Positions 1 to 6,183 are shown, counted from the first letter of the stretch. The stretch is DNA of 10,805 nt from Campylobacteraceae bacterium (GCA_027030605.1 JALVEV010000144.1:1-10805); one strand, 5' to 3'. Translations and numbers: made by a program. The notes: generated by a model not told the origin, from the letters alone.

Positions 1-104
1 TCTTCTAAAATAATGTCTGTAAAGGTAGAAATTTCTTCATTTCCTAAATCATACGCATATAAAAGTCCTACTACTGCTGTTCTTGCTTGGTGTCTTGTTG
101 CCAT
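1..104 (-). CDS. nusB: Transcription antitermination factor NusB (N-terminal part, cut by window edge)
   Basis: The reverse strand opens with ATG at 104-102 and reads MATRHQARTAVVGLLYAYDL and onward for 34 codons to the window edge without a stop. The start (T-R-x-x-A-R, then a hydrophobic helix ending Y-A-Y-D) is the typical first helix of NusB, the small all-helical RNA-binding protein that with NusE (S10) binds boxA in rRNA leaders and helps RNA polymerase avoid early termination. A plausible ribosome site, AAAAGG, lies about ten bases upstream of the ATG. The gene follows ribH in the same direction, as in Campylobacter and Helicobacter, where nusB, ribH and kdsA are adjacent. Only about a quarter of the usual 130-140 residue protein is visible, so the C-terminal part cannot be judged. 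Confidence 0.88.
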   Translation of the reverse strand, partial: MATRHQARTAVVGLLYAYDLGNEEISTFTDIILE

Positions 105-121
105 ATTTTGTTTGCCTTTTT

Positions 122-167
122 AAAATATATATAGAAATTTAATAAATTAGACTTCTATATATATTTT
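122..167. repeat. Perfect 15-bp AT-rich inverted repeat in the nusB leader
   Basis: AAAATATATATAGAA at 122-136 is exactly reverse-complemented at 153-167, with a 16-base centre. The centre overlaps a second small palindrome (AATTTA at 136-141, TAAATT at 143-148). On the nusB (minus) transcript the hairpin would end two bases before the AAAAGG ribosome site. It lacks a GC-rich stem, so it is a weak candidate for an intrinsic terminator. It may be an RNA structure affecting nusB translation, or an AT-rich dyad at a promoter. The repeat is seen directly; the role is unknown. Confidence 0.6.
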
Positions 168-169
168 TT

Positions 170-243
170 GGTGCGTTAGAAAATGGCACCCTACGGAATT
201 AAAATAATATTTGAAACCTGTAGGGTGCTGTTTTCAACGCACC
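170..243. repeat. Inverted pair of GTAG-tagged REP-like hairpins (GGTGC...GCACC family)
   Basis: Two copies of one short element face each other. The right copy, on the + strand, has GTAG at 220-223 followed directly by GGTGC (224-228), a ten-base centre, and GCACC (239-243). The left copy, on the minus strand, has GTAG (complement of 191-194), GGTGC (190-186), an 11-base centre and GCACC (174-170). Each can fold alone, and the pair can form one long imperfect stem. GTAG abutting the hairpin is the arrangement reported for REP elements handled by RAYT (TnpA-REP) HUH transposases. The tags point inward, towards an AT-rich spacer. The pair lies within the ribH-nusB gap. Confidence 0.7.
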
Positions 244-248
244 TTTAG

Positions 249-288
249 CTCGTTCCCATCCGTCCTCCTCGGTGGGAATGCATACGAG
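249..288 (+). repeat. CTCG-TTCCCA hairpin element, copy 1
   Basis: The element is bounded by CTCG (249-252) and CGAG (285-288). Its stem is TTCCCA..CCG (253-262, one bulged T) against CGGTGGGAA (270-279 region), followed by TGCATA. It belongs to the same family as the copies at 300-335 (inverted) and 3885-3918. Copies 1 and 3 share sequence beyond the stem, through the GAAGTT that follows. It is non-coding. Confidence 0.65.
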
Positions 289-299
289 AAGTTTTATTC

Positions 300-335
300 C
301 TCATATATACTCCCACGCAGGAGCATGGGAGCGAG
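300..335 (-). repeat. CTCG-TTCCCA hairpin element, copy 2 (inverted)
   Basis: Read on the minus strand, this copy starts CTCG (335-332), then a nine-pair stem CTCCCATGC / GCGTGGGAG (with one G-T pair) around a TCCT loop, then TATATATGAG. It is an inverted relative of copy 1, twelve bases away, giving a BIME-like pair. It begins 10 bases beyond the ribH stop codon on the same transcript. It could therefore stabilise the ribH mRNA 3' end or reduce read-through into nusB, but it has no U-tract of an intrinsic terminator. Confidence 0.65.
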
Positions 336-345
336 AAGAATTTAT

Positions 346-816
346 CTATTTTTCCAATTCCGTATAGAGATTCATCATTTCAATAAGCCCTGCCATAGCC
401 TCACCACCTTTGTTACCTGCTTTTGTACCTGCTCTCTCAATGGCTTGTTCAATGCTATTGACAGTAAGTACCCCATAAGTAACTGGTTTTCCATGTTTCA
501 TGGTAGCACTTGCCACCCCTTTGGTTGCCTCTGCTGAAACATAATCAAAATGAGGAGTTGCCCCACGAATAACAGCACCCAAACAACAAACTGCATCATA
601 TTTACCAGATGCTAAAGCTTTGTCTAGTGCAAATGGAACTTCAAATGCTCCTGGAACTAAGATTAAATCTAAATCTTCAACATTCCCACCATGTCTTGCA
701 TAGGTATCTTTTGCACCCTCTACCAATCTATCTGTAATAAAGTGGTTAAACCGTGCGTTAATAATGGCTACTTTTTTACTTTTATCTACTTGAAAATCAC
801 CTTCAACTATTTTCAT
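346..816 (-). CDS. ribH: 6,7-dimethyl-8-ribityllumazine synthase
   Basis: This 156-residue protein has the normal length for lumazine synthase, which condenses 5-amino-6-ribitylaminouracil with 3,4-dihydroxy-2-butanone 4-phosphate in the penultimate step of riboflavin synthesis, usually as a cytosolic 60-mer or pentamer. Visible family signatures are ARFN (21-24, with Phe23 as the ring-stacking residue), VPGAFEVP (54-61), GAVIRGATPHFDYV (80-93) with the catalytic His89, the VLTVNS stretch (116-121) and Arg128 in ERAG, which matches the phosphate-binding arginine of the family. The ATG at 816-814 is preceded by AAAGG. It sits 41 bases downstream of kdsA on the same strand, so co-transcription with kdsA is likely. 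The gap to nusB downstream is unusually long and filled with palindromes. Confidence 0.97.
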   Translation of the reverse strand: MKIVEGDFQVDKSKKVAIINARFNHFITDRLVEGAKDTYARHGGNVEDLDLILVPGAFEVPFALDKALASGKYDAVCCLGAVIRGATPHFDYVSAEATKGVASATMKHGKPVTYGVLTVNSIEQAIERAGTKAGNKGGEAMAGLIEMMNLYTELEK

Positions 817-857
817 CTACTGCCTTTAAATTTTTAAAGAATTATAACCAATTAAGA

Positions 858-1658
858 TTATTCTACAATGCTTCTAATCGCATCAATCTGTTTTATTAAA
901 CTATCTAGCTTATTTAACTCTATCATATTTGGACCATCGCTTAGAGCAATAGATGGGTCAAAGTGTGTCTCAAAAAAGAATCCATCAACTCCCACAGCTG
1001 CTGCACCACGTGCAAGATATGGAACTAAAGCCGAATCTCCACCAGAAGTTGCTCCACCCGATGCTGGTTGCTGAACAGAGTGAGTTGCATCAAAAATTAC
1101 AGGAGCAAACTCTCGCATCTGTTTTAGACCTCTCATGTCAACAACTAAGTTACCATAACCAAAGGTACTACCACGCTCTGTTAACCAAACCCCATATTTT
1201 TGGGCATTTTCATAACTAGCCTCACCCTCAAAACCTCTTGTTTTAAGTACTTTTTTAACAGAGTGTTCCATCGCTTGTGGAGCTAGGAACTGCCCTTTTT
1301 TAATGTTTACTATAGCTCCTGTTTTAGCTGATGCTACCAATAAGTCTGTCTGACGACATAAAAAAGCTGGAATCTGTAGCACATCTACCACCTCTGCTAC
1401 AGCTTGGGGTTGAGTATAGTCATGAACATCAGTTAAGAGTTTATAACCAAACTGCTCTTTAACCTCTTGAAGCATCTTTAACCCCTCATCAATCCCAGGT
1501 CCTCTAAAAGAGTCAAGACTTGTTCTATTTGCCTTGTCAAAACTCGCTTTAAAGTAGAAATCTTTAGTACAATCTTCATGATACTTCTTTAGACTCTCAG
1601 CAATTCTCATAACATTATCACGACTCTCTAATACACATGGTCCTGCAATTAATATCAT
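858..1658 (-). CDS. kdsA: 3-deoxy-D-manno-octulosonate 8-phosphate synthase (KDO-8-P synthase), metal-dependent type
   Basis: This cytosolic enzyme condenses phosphoenolpyruvate with arabinose 5-phosphate to make KDO 8-phosphate for the lipopolysaccharide inner core. The 266-residue product covers the whole TIM barrel. Signatures include IAGPCVLESRD (4-14), KASFDKANRTS (37-47), the FRGPG loop (51-55), LLTDVHD (74-80), PAFLCRQTDLL (97-107), and DATHSVQQPASGG (190-202). Cys8, His193, Glu230 and Asp241 line up with the four metal ligands of the metal-dependent class typified by Aquifex. The metal-free E. coli enzyme has Asn in place of the cysteine. The start codon overlaps the stop of the upstream permease gene by four bases (ATGA), implying translational coupling, and ribH follows. 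This gene order is the one I recall from C. jejuni. Confidence 0.97.
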   Translation of the reverse strand: MILIAGPCVLESRDNVMRIAESLKKYHEDCTKDFYFKASFDKANRTSLDSFRGPGIDEGLKMLQEVKEQFGYKLLTDVHDYTQPQAVAEVVDVLQIPAFLCRQTDLLVASAKTGAIVNIKKGQFLAPQAMEHSVKKVLKTRGFEGEASYENAQKYGVWLTERGSTFGYGNLVVDMRGLKQMREFAPVIFDATHSVQQPASGGATSGGDSALVPYLARGAAAVGVDGFFFETHFDPSIALSDGPNMIELNKLDSLIKQIDAIRSIVE

Positions 1659-2560
1659 TTTTTATCCTTAACTAGAGCGACTATCAGCCCTGAAATTATG
1701 ACCAAAATTATACCTAAAACTTTCAAAGGTGTTGGTATAGGGTCACCTAAAGCTATACCAATAATAAGGGCAAAGACAATATTGGAGTAGGAGATAGTCC
1801 CAACAATTCCTGCTTTGGTATACTCATACGCTTTGGTCATAAGTACTTGTGAAGCTGTTGCCGATAAACCCATTATAAGAAGGTAGAGCCACAAAACTCC
1901 CTTAGGCATAATAAACTCATCAAACATAAACTCTAAATAGTTTGGAGGCTCCACATAGGGTGCAAGAGCCATTAAAAGAAGAGGTGCTAATGTACCTACA
2001 CCCATAAAACTCATAACAATTGCTCTAGTATCATAATAGGCTCGAAGCTCACGAATAGAAGTGTATGCTAGTGCTGCCCCTACTCCTGAAAAGATTCCTA
2101 AGATACTATATTTACTAAAACTAGCTCCCTCTTGGGGCAAAGAGATACATGCCATACCAATAAACCCTAGAACAATAGCCAAAATAGCCCACTTATTGAG
2201 TTTTTCATTTAAAAAAAGATAAGCAAAAATAGCTACAAATATGGGTGAAGTTTTATTATAGGTCACAGCCTCTCCAAGAGGAATAAATGCAATAATATAG
2301 AAGTAGGCTAAAAGTGCTACAAACCCCATAGTTCCACGAAAAAGCAGTAAAAGTGGTCTACCACCTTTCTGTTTCAGAGGAGATTTGTAGATAGCAAAAC
2401 CAACTAGAGCAACACCAAAAACATTTCTAAAAAAGGTTACTTCTACAGGGGGAAGTACTTCACTGACCGTCTTAGCAAATCCACCCATAACAGCAAAAGA
2501 GAGTGAAGCTAAAAGCATAAAAAGAACTCCTCTATCTATGCCTAAAATATATTTTTTCAA
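1655..2560 (-). CDS. DMT-superfamily (EamA) permease
   Basis: The 301-residue product is almost entirely hydrophobic. It shows two tandem EamA repeats (about 11-140 and 152-296), predicting ten membrane helices, the usual layout of drug/metabolite transporters. Family-like marks are FFRNVFG (43-49) early in repeat 1, PLGEAVTYNKTSPIFVAIFA (94-113), the acidic-basic loop LNEKLNKWA (117-125), and SYSNIVFALIIG (258-269) in repeat 2. The substrate cannot be inferred. The chosen start is TTG (2560-2558) with AAAGG six bases upstream. An alternative is ATG at codon 15 (2518-2516), which has AGAGGAG eight bases upstream but would shorten the first helix. The stop overlaps kdsA by four bases, so it is the first gene of a permease-kdsA-ribH unit. 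A permease at this position is also recalled in C. jejuni. Confidence 0.9.
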   Translation of the reverse strand: MKKYILGIDRGVLFMLLASLSFAVMGGFAKTVSEVLPPVEVTFFRNVFGVALVGFAIYKSPLKQKGGRPLLLLFRGTMGFVALLAYFYIIAFIPLGEAVTYNKTSPIFVAIFAYLFLNEKLNKWAILAIVLGFIGMACISLPQEGASFSKYSILGIFSGVGAALAYTSIRELRAYYDTRAIVMSFMGVGTLAPLLLMALAPYVEPPNYLEFMFDEFIMPKGVLWLYLLIMGLSATASQVLMTKAYEYTKAGIVGTISYSNIVFALIIGIALGDPIPTPLKVLGIILVIISGLIVALVKDKK

Positions 2561-2589
2561 ACAAAACCTTTGTAATTTTTTGGAAGTTT

Positions 2590-2608
2590 AGCATATTTAA
2601 GTTAGAAT
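2590..2608. promoter_or_regulatory. Candidate back-to-back promoters for the permease operon and the M23 gene
   Basis: The 79-base gap separates two divergent genes. On the + strand TAGAAT (2603-2608) is a -10-like hexamer about 32 bases before the M23 start. On the minus strand TATGCT (2595-2590) is a weaker -10-like hexamer about 30 bases before the TTG start of the permease gene. No good -35 is seen, which is usual in Campylobacterota. These are positional guesses. Confidence 0.35.
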
Positions 2609-2639
2609 ACTTTCAAAATTTTAACAATAAAGAGAGCAT

Positions 2640-3833
2640 ATGCGTCTAACACTACTCTCAATAGTTATACTGCTAACACTATTGACTCAACACTCTATTG
2701 CAAAAGAGTATAAATGGAATAACAAACTTACCTTTTTAGGTTTTTTAAAAAAATATCATATCCCCCAAAAAATTTATTATAACATGGATAGAGAAGATAG
2801 AGAGCTTATTCAAGAGATTAAAGCAGGACAAAGCTACACAATTAATTGGAAAAAAGGAAAAATATCTACTATTAATATTCCTGTATCTGATGAATTAATG
2901 TTGCAGATTAAACGAATTAAACAGGGATACATTGCTAACTATGTACCTATTCCTTATAAACTTATAGAGAAAACCATCTCCATTAAAATTAAAAATGGAT
3001 TAGACAAAGACCTATATAGAGCAACCAAAACACACTACTATTATAAAGAGATTCAAGAAGTTTACTCTAAAGCCTTACCTCTAAATAAGATGAAAAAAGG
3101 CGATAGAGTTATAATTTTCTATACCCAAAGATATCGACACAACAAACCCTACACAAGTCCAAAAATAGAAGCTTGTCTTATAGAAATCAATAAAAAACCC
3201 TATTATGGTTTTTTAATGGATGACAATAAATATTATGACTCTATGGGCGTTAAGTATCAACGTACCTATACAACACGTTTTATTATTCCTGTTAACTACA
3301 AACGTATCTCTAGCAGATTTACACAGAGTCGTTACCACCCTATTTTGCACCGTTATAGGGCTCACTTAGGAATTGATTATGCTGCGAGACGAGGCAATAG
3401 AATTGTTGCTAGTTCTTCAGGAAAAATTGTCTTTAAAGGTTGGAAAGGTGGTTATGGTCGTGTAGTTGAAATTAAACATCCAGGTGGCATAAAAACTCTC
3501 TATGCACACATGAGCCGTTTTGGAAAATACAATCGTGGCTCTTACGTAAAACAGGGACAGGTTATTGGTTATGTTGGAACCTCTGGGCGAAGTACTGGAC
3601 CTCACTTACACTTTGGACTTTACAAAAATGGTCATGCCATAAATCCTGCTAGATATGTAGCAAAACGACAAGCTAAAAAGATAAAATTAAAAGGTAGACA
3701 ATATCGAAAACTCAGAAAAATTGTTCTACACTTTAGACCTCAATTTAGAGAAGTTAAAAGAAGGAAAAACAATATCGTTAAAAAAGAGAGTAGTAAGTGT
3801 CTAAACTGCTTTAAGAGGCTTCCTCCTAGATAA
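2640..3833 (+). CDS. Exported M23 (LytM) peptidoglycan endopeptidase, Csd3-like
   Basis: The 397-residue protein starts with a signal peptide (1-21, cleavage expected after HSIA), followed by an N-terminal region of about 200 residues and a complete M23 zinc peptidase domain (about 222-340). The zinc ligands are visible as HLGID (His242, Asp246) and HLHFG (His324), with His290 in LYAH and His322 as the additional active-site histidines. Such enzymes cut or trim peptide stems of murein in the periplasm. The length and layout resemble Helicobacter Csd3/HdpA and Campylobacter Pgp3, which shape the cell, but orthology is inferred. A strongly basic tail follows (341-397, 23 of 57 residues Lys or Arg), ending near a CLNC motif. 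The ATG at 2640 has AAAGAGAG eight or fewer bases upstream. The gene is divergent from the permease operon. Confidence 0.9.
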   Translation: MRLTLLSIVILLTLLTQHSIAKEYKWNNKLTFLGFLKKYHIPQKIYYNMDREDRELIQEIKAGQSYTINWKKGKISTINIPVSDELMLQIKRIKQGYIANYVPIPYKLIEKTISIKIKNGLDKDLYRATKTHYYYKEIQEVYSKALPLNKMKKGDRVIIFYTQRYRHNKPYTSPKIEACLIEINKKPYYGFLMDDNKYYDSMGVKYQRTYTTRFIIPVNYKRISSRFTQSRYHPILHRYRAHLGIDYAARRGNRIVASSSGKIVFKGWKGGYGRVVEIKHPGGIKTLYAHMSRFGKYNRGSYVKQGQVIGYVGTSGRSTGPHLHFGLYKNGHAINPARYVAKRQAKKIKLKGRQYRKLRKIVLHFRPQFREVKRRKNNIVKKESSKCLNCFKRLPPR

Positions 3834-3842
3834 TACTATAGA

Positions 3843-3870
3843 GTATACCGAAGTTATAACTTCAGTATAC
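3843..3870. repeat. 28-bp near-perfect palindrome after the M23 gene (possible terminator or operator)
   Basis: GTATACCGAAGTTA (3843-3856) followed directly by TAACTTCAGTATAC (3857-3870) is a palindrome with one mismatched pair and no loop. It begins 10 bases after the M23 stop codon, in the gap between convergent genes, so it could form a 3'-end hairpin. The stem is AT-rich and only a short TTTT (3881-3884) follows, so it is at best a weak terminator. Confidence 0.5.
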
Positions 3871-3884
3871 ACTTAAAGTCTTTT

Positions 3885-3918
3885 CTCGTTCCCAACGTCC
3901 TCGTTGGGAATGCATATT
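3885..3918 (+). repeat. CTCG-TTCCCA hairpin element, copy 3
   Basis: CTCG (3885-3888) is followed by a perfect nine-pair stem, TTCCCAACG (3889-3897) and CGTTGGGAA (3902-3910), around a TCCT loop, then TGCATATTGGAAGTT. The core and the flank match copy 1 at 249-288, showing a dispersed repeat 3.6 kb apart. This is the cleanest hairpin of the three. It lies between the convergent M23 and DUF3108 genes and may double as a transcription stop for either strand. Confidence 0.75.
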
Positions 3919-3964
3919 GGAAGTTGATTTACAAAAAAACTTTTGATAGGAAAAAGAACATTTC

Positions 3965-4702
3965 CTACATCTTAGTAGCTCTAACATCTCCAAATAGAAT
4001 CAAATCTTTTAAGACAGCCTTTTGAGTAATTCCATCATCCCCAATACGTAACAACAACTCGCCTTTGTCACTAGAGAAGATTTTTTGGTGAATAATCGCT
4101 CGTGCATACCAAGAGTCATCACTCTCACCTAACATCTCTTTATACTCACCATAGTCACTCTTTTTAGGAATATAAATCTCAGCTTTCCCCTCTTGTTTCT
4201 CTGCACCAACTGCAAGAAATGTATAGTGTTTATCCTCTTTAGTTCTATCTATCTTTTTATTTAAATTAAAATAGAGTGTTAAAAGGTCATCTTTTGAATA
4301 GTATTTTAATCTCTCACTACTCTCTTTATTAACTTTACCATTTTTCCAGCTTTTGTATGTTTTTGTTACTATCTTTTTTTGATGGTCAAAACGATAAATT
4401 TTATTACTAGTTTTTGAACCATAAGATTTAATAACTTGATACAAATCGGAAACCATTAATCCATTCTCTATATGCCCTTTAGAGATATGTTGTTCTGTTC
4501 GTCCACCTGAAAGGGTTTTTGCTAAACCTGTTGCTTTTAACTCTACATTAATCTCATATGAGTTCTCATTGCGTGTTAAAACAGCATTGGCAACTCCTAT
4601 TTCTCCTATAATTCCAAACTCAACTTTATAGTCTGCCTTAATTGTTTCGGCGTTAAGTGTTGATAACATAAGTGCTGTTATCAGTATCCATATTTTTTTC
4701 AT
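3965..4702 (-). CDS. Exported DUF3108-type periplasmic protein
   Basis: The 245-residue product has a clear signal peptide (1-18, MKKIWILITALMLSTLNA) and no further membrane segment, so it should be periplasmic or outer-membrane associated. The body is beta-rich. It begins with an A-x-Y-K-V-E-F-G-type strand and a G-E-I-G turn, has SNKIYRFDHQKKIV (98-112 region), SKDDLLTLYFNLN (137-149 region) and KAEIYIPKKSDYGEY (175-188 region). This pattern fits the DUF3108 family, whose biochemical role is not established. The assignment comes from recalled family appearance, without a profile search. The ATG at 4702-4700 has AAGGAT seven bases upstream. It converges with the M23 gene and diverges from the mscS-type gene, so it is probably transcribed alone. 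Confidence 0.72.
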   Translation of the reverse strand: MKKIWILITALMLSTLNAETIKADYKVEFGIIGEIGVANAVLTRNENSYEINVELKATGLAKTLSGGRTEQHISKGHIENGLMVSDLYQVIKSYGSKTSNKIYRFDHQKKIVTKTYKSWKNGKVNKESSERLKYYSKDDLLTLYFNLNKKIDRTKEDKHYTFLAVGAEKQEGKAEIYIPKKSDYGEYKEMLGESDDSWYARAIIHQKIFSSDKGELLLRIGDDGITQKAVLKDLILFGDVRATKM

Positions 4703-4792
4703 AATAATCCTTATTATTTTTATAAGTGAATTTAATCACATTTATGTGTAATAACTGTGACTCATCGAAGCATTATATCTAATATTTTTAGA

Positions 4793-4798
4793 TAAAAT
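4793..4798 (+). promoter_or_regulatory. Candidate -10 element for the mscS-family gene
   Basis: TAAAAT lies 33 bases upstream of the start codon at 4832. It overlaps the right arm of a small dyad (TATCTAA at 4776-4782, TTAGATA at 4788-4794), which could be an operator or chance in AT-rich DNA. The start itself is set by AAAGGTAGAG just upstream. Confidence 0.35.
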
Positions 4799-4831
4799 AT
4801 CCCTTAAGCATATAAAGTAAAAGGTAGAGCA

Positions 4832-6031
4832 ATGCCTGAAACAAACACTACTCAAACTGAAGAGATAATTGATAAATCACAAGAGATTATTGACAAACTA
4901 GATATTAACTTTTTTCCAGAGGTTCAACAACTGCTCAATAAACTCTACAATAGCCCCATTGGAGACTACTTCAATGAACTCTATTTTGGAATTCCTCTTG
5001 GTAATATTATTGGTGCAGTTTTCTCTTTTTTCTTTTTTCTACTTTTACGGAAACTCTTTGCAACATTAATTATTAGAGTACTTCACCCTTTTACAAAACG
5101 AACAAAGACTTACTATGATGAACGTATTCTCTCTGCACTTAAAGGTCCTTTGAGTTTCGTCTTTATTATTATTGGAATACGCCTTTTTTTTGCTTTACTA
5201 TTTTTAGAAACTGACTTTATCAATCATATAATTAGTTCACTTATTACCTTTAACGTCTTTTGGGCAATATATGAGCTTACTTTTGCACTAAGAGGGGGTA
5301 TCTATCACTTTACTGCAAAACTTAACCCTGAATTATCCTATGAAGTGGGGAACTTTATTTTGGCTATTATCCGAGCTATTGTTATTGCCATTGGAGCAGG
5401 TTCACTTCTTCAAGTTTGGGGCATTAATGTAGCAGGTTTAGTAGCAGGGTTAGGAATTGGGGGTTTAGCATTTGCCTTAGCTGCTAAAGATACTGCAGCA
5501 AACCTTTTTGGTTCTGTTGCTCTACTCTTTGACAAATCAATTCGTATTGGCGAGTGGATAAAGATTGGTAACGTTGAAGGAGTTGTTGAAGATATTGGAA
5601 TGCGTACTACAAAGATTCGCTCTTTTGGTAAGTCTTTAGTTATGCTTCCTAACCAAGTTATTGCCAACAGTCCTATTGAGAACTTTTCACGACGAGGAGT
5701 ACGACGAATTAAGATGACCATTGGTCTAACTTATGGTACAAATAGTGAGCAGATAGCAAATATTGTAGAAGATATTAAAACTATGCTTCGCTCACATAAA
5801 GGAATAGCCCAAAAAGAGACTATGCTAGTCAACTTCAAATCTTTTGGAGATAGCTCTTTAGATATATTTATCTATACCTTTACAAATACAGCCAATTGGG
5901 CAAAATATATGGATATAAAAGAGGATATTAATCTACAAATTATGAAGATTGTAGAAGAGAACAACTCAAGCTTTGCTTTCCCATCACAGTCTATATATGT
6001 TGAAAGTATGCCAACATCAAGCGATAATTAA
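4832..6031 (+). CDS. MscS-family small-conductance mechanosensitive channel
   Basis: The 399-residue inner-membrane protein opens under membrane tension to release solutes after hypo-osmotic shock, by family analogy. A polar N-terminus (1-50) precedes five hydrophobic segments at about 54-82, 105-125, 132-153, 172-195 and 197-233. The last is the pore helix, with the Gly/Ala-packed pattern GLVAGLGIGGLAFALAAKD (202-220) and the kink region TAANLFGSVALLFD. The MscS beta domain follows, with IRIGEWIKIGNVEGVVEDIG (237-256) and LPNQVIANSPIENFSRR (272-288), then the alpha-beta C-terminal vestibule. E. coli MscS has three helices and 286 residues, so this is a larger member with two extra helices, a common type. 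Der follows in the same direction after 152 bases, but a TATAAT box in between suggests der has its own promoter. Confidence 0.92.
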   Translation: MPETNTTQTEEIIDKSQEIIDKLDINFFPEVQQLLNKLYNSPIGDYFNELYFGIPLGNIIGAVFSFFFFLLLRKLFATLIIRVLHPFTKRTKTYYDERILSALKGPLSFVFIIIGIRLFFALLFLETDFINHIISSLITFNVFWAIYELTFALRGGIYHFTAKLNPELSYEVGNFILAIIRAIVIAIGAGSLLQVWGINVAGLVAGLGIGGLAFALAAKDTAANLFGSVALLFDKSIRIGEWIKIGNVEGVVEDIGMRTTKIRSFGKSLVMLPNQVIANSPIENFSRRGVRRIKMTIGLTYGTNSEQIANIVEDIKTMLRSHKGIAQKETMLVNFKSFGDSSLDIFIYTFTNTANWAKYMDIKEDINLQIMKIVEENNSSFAFPSQSIYVESMPTSSDN

Positions 6032-6039
6032 AACTCTGC

Positions 6040-6045
6040 TATAAT
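6040..6045 (+). promoter_or_regulatory. Consensus TATAAT -10 element upstream of der
   Basis: TATAAT occurs in the context gcTATAATtc, just past the mscS-family stop codon and 139 bases before the der start. The same eight-to-ten-base context (gcTATAATtcaa) precedes trpS at 10211, supporting a housekeeping sigma70-type promoter. A transcript starting here would carry both GTAG hairpins at 6063-6155 in its 5' leader. Confidence 0.6.
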
Positions 6046-6062
6046 TCGGCTAATTTTTAACC

Positions 6063-6155
6063 GTAGGGTGTAGTCCCCCGACTACACCTTTAAGTACCCA
6101 ACCCCTTTAAAAATCAAACTGTTATTTGATGGTGTAGTCGGGGACTACACCCTAC
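6063..6155. repeat. Inverted pair of GTAG-tagged REP-like hairpins (GGTGTAGTC family)
   Basis: The left copy on the + strand is GTAG (6063-6066), GGTGTAGTC (6067-6075), loop CCCC, GACTACACC (6080-6088). The right copy is on the minus strand: GGTGTAGTC (6131-6139), loop GGG, GACTACACC (6143-6151), then CTAC (6152-6155), the complement of GTAG. Both have perfect nine-pair stems with the tag directly at the stem base, and here the tags point outward. The 42-base spacer is not repeated. The layout is that of a bacterial interspersed mosaic element (paired REPs). It lies in the presumed der leader, ending 28 bases before the start codon. Confidence 0.8.
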
Positions 6156-6183
6156 AGAGCAAACAAATATAGAAAGACGAACC

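Noticed and set aside
105..345. Possible CRISPR array or small insertion sequence in the ribH-nusB gap
   Set aside because: The repeats are inverted pairs of different families without regular direct repeats and spacers, and no transposase reading frame fits in 241 bases.
211..537. 108-codon open frame on the + strand
   Set aside because: It overlaps ribH antisense and the palindromic gap, has no credible ribosome site, and its composition is that of a shadow frame.
953..1219. 88-codon open frame on the + strand inside kdsA
   Set aside because: It is fully antisense to the well-conserved kdsA and resembles no protein family.
4737..4748. CACAT-TT-ATGTG dyad as a CRP/FNR-type operator upstream of the DUF3108 gene
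   Set aside because: The half-sites are in the wrong order for TGTGA-N6-TCACA or TTGAT-N4-ATCAA, and five-base arms are easily found by chance in this AT-rich gap.
5410..5721. 103-codon open frame antisense to the mscS-family gene
   Set aside because: It is a shadow of the strongly conserved pore and beta-domain coding sequence.
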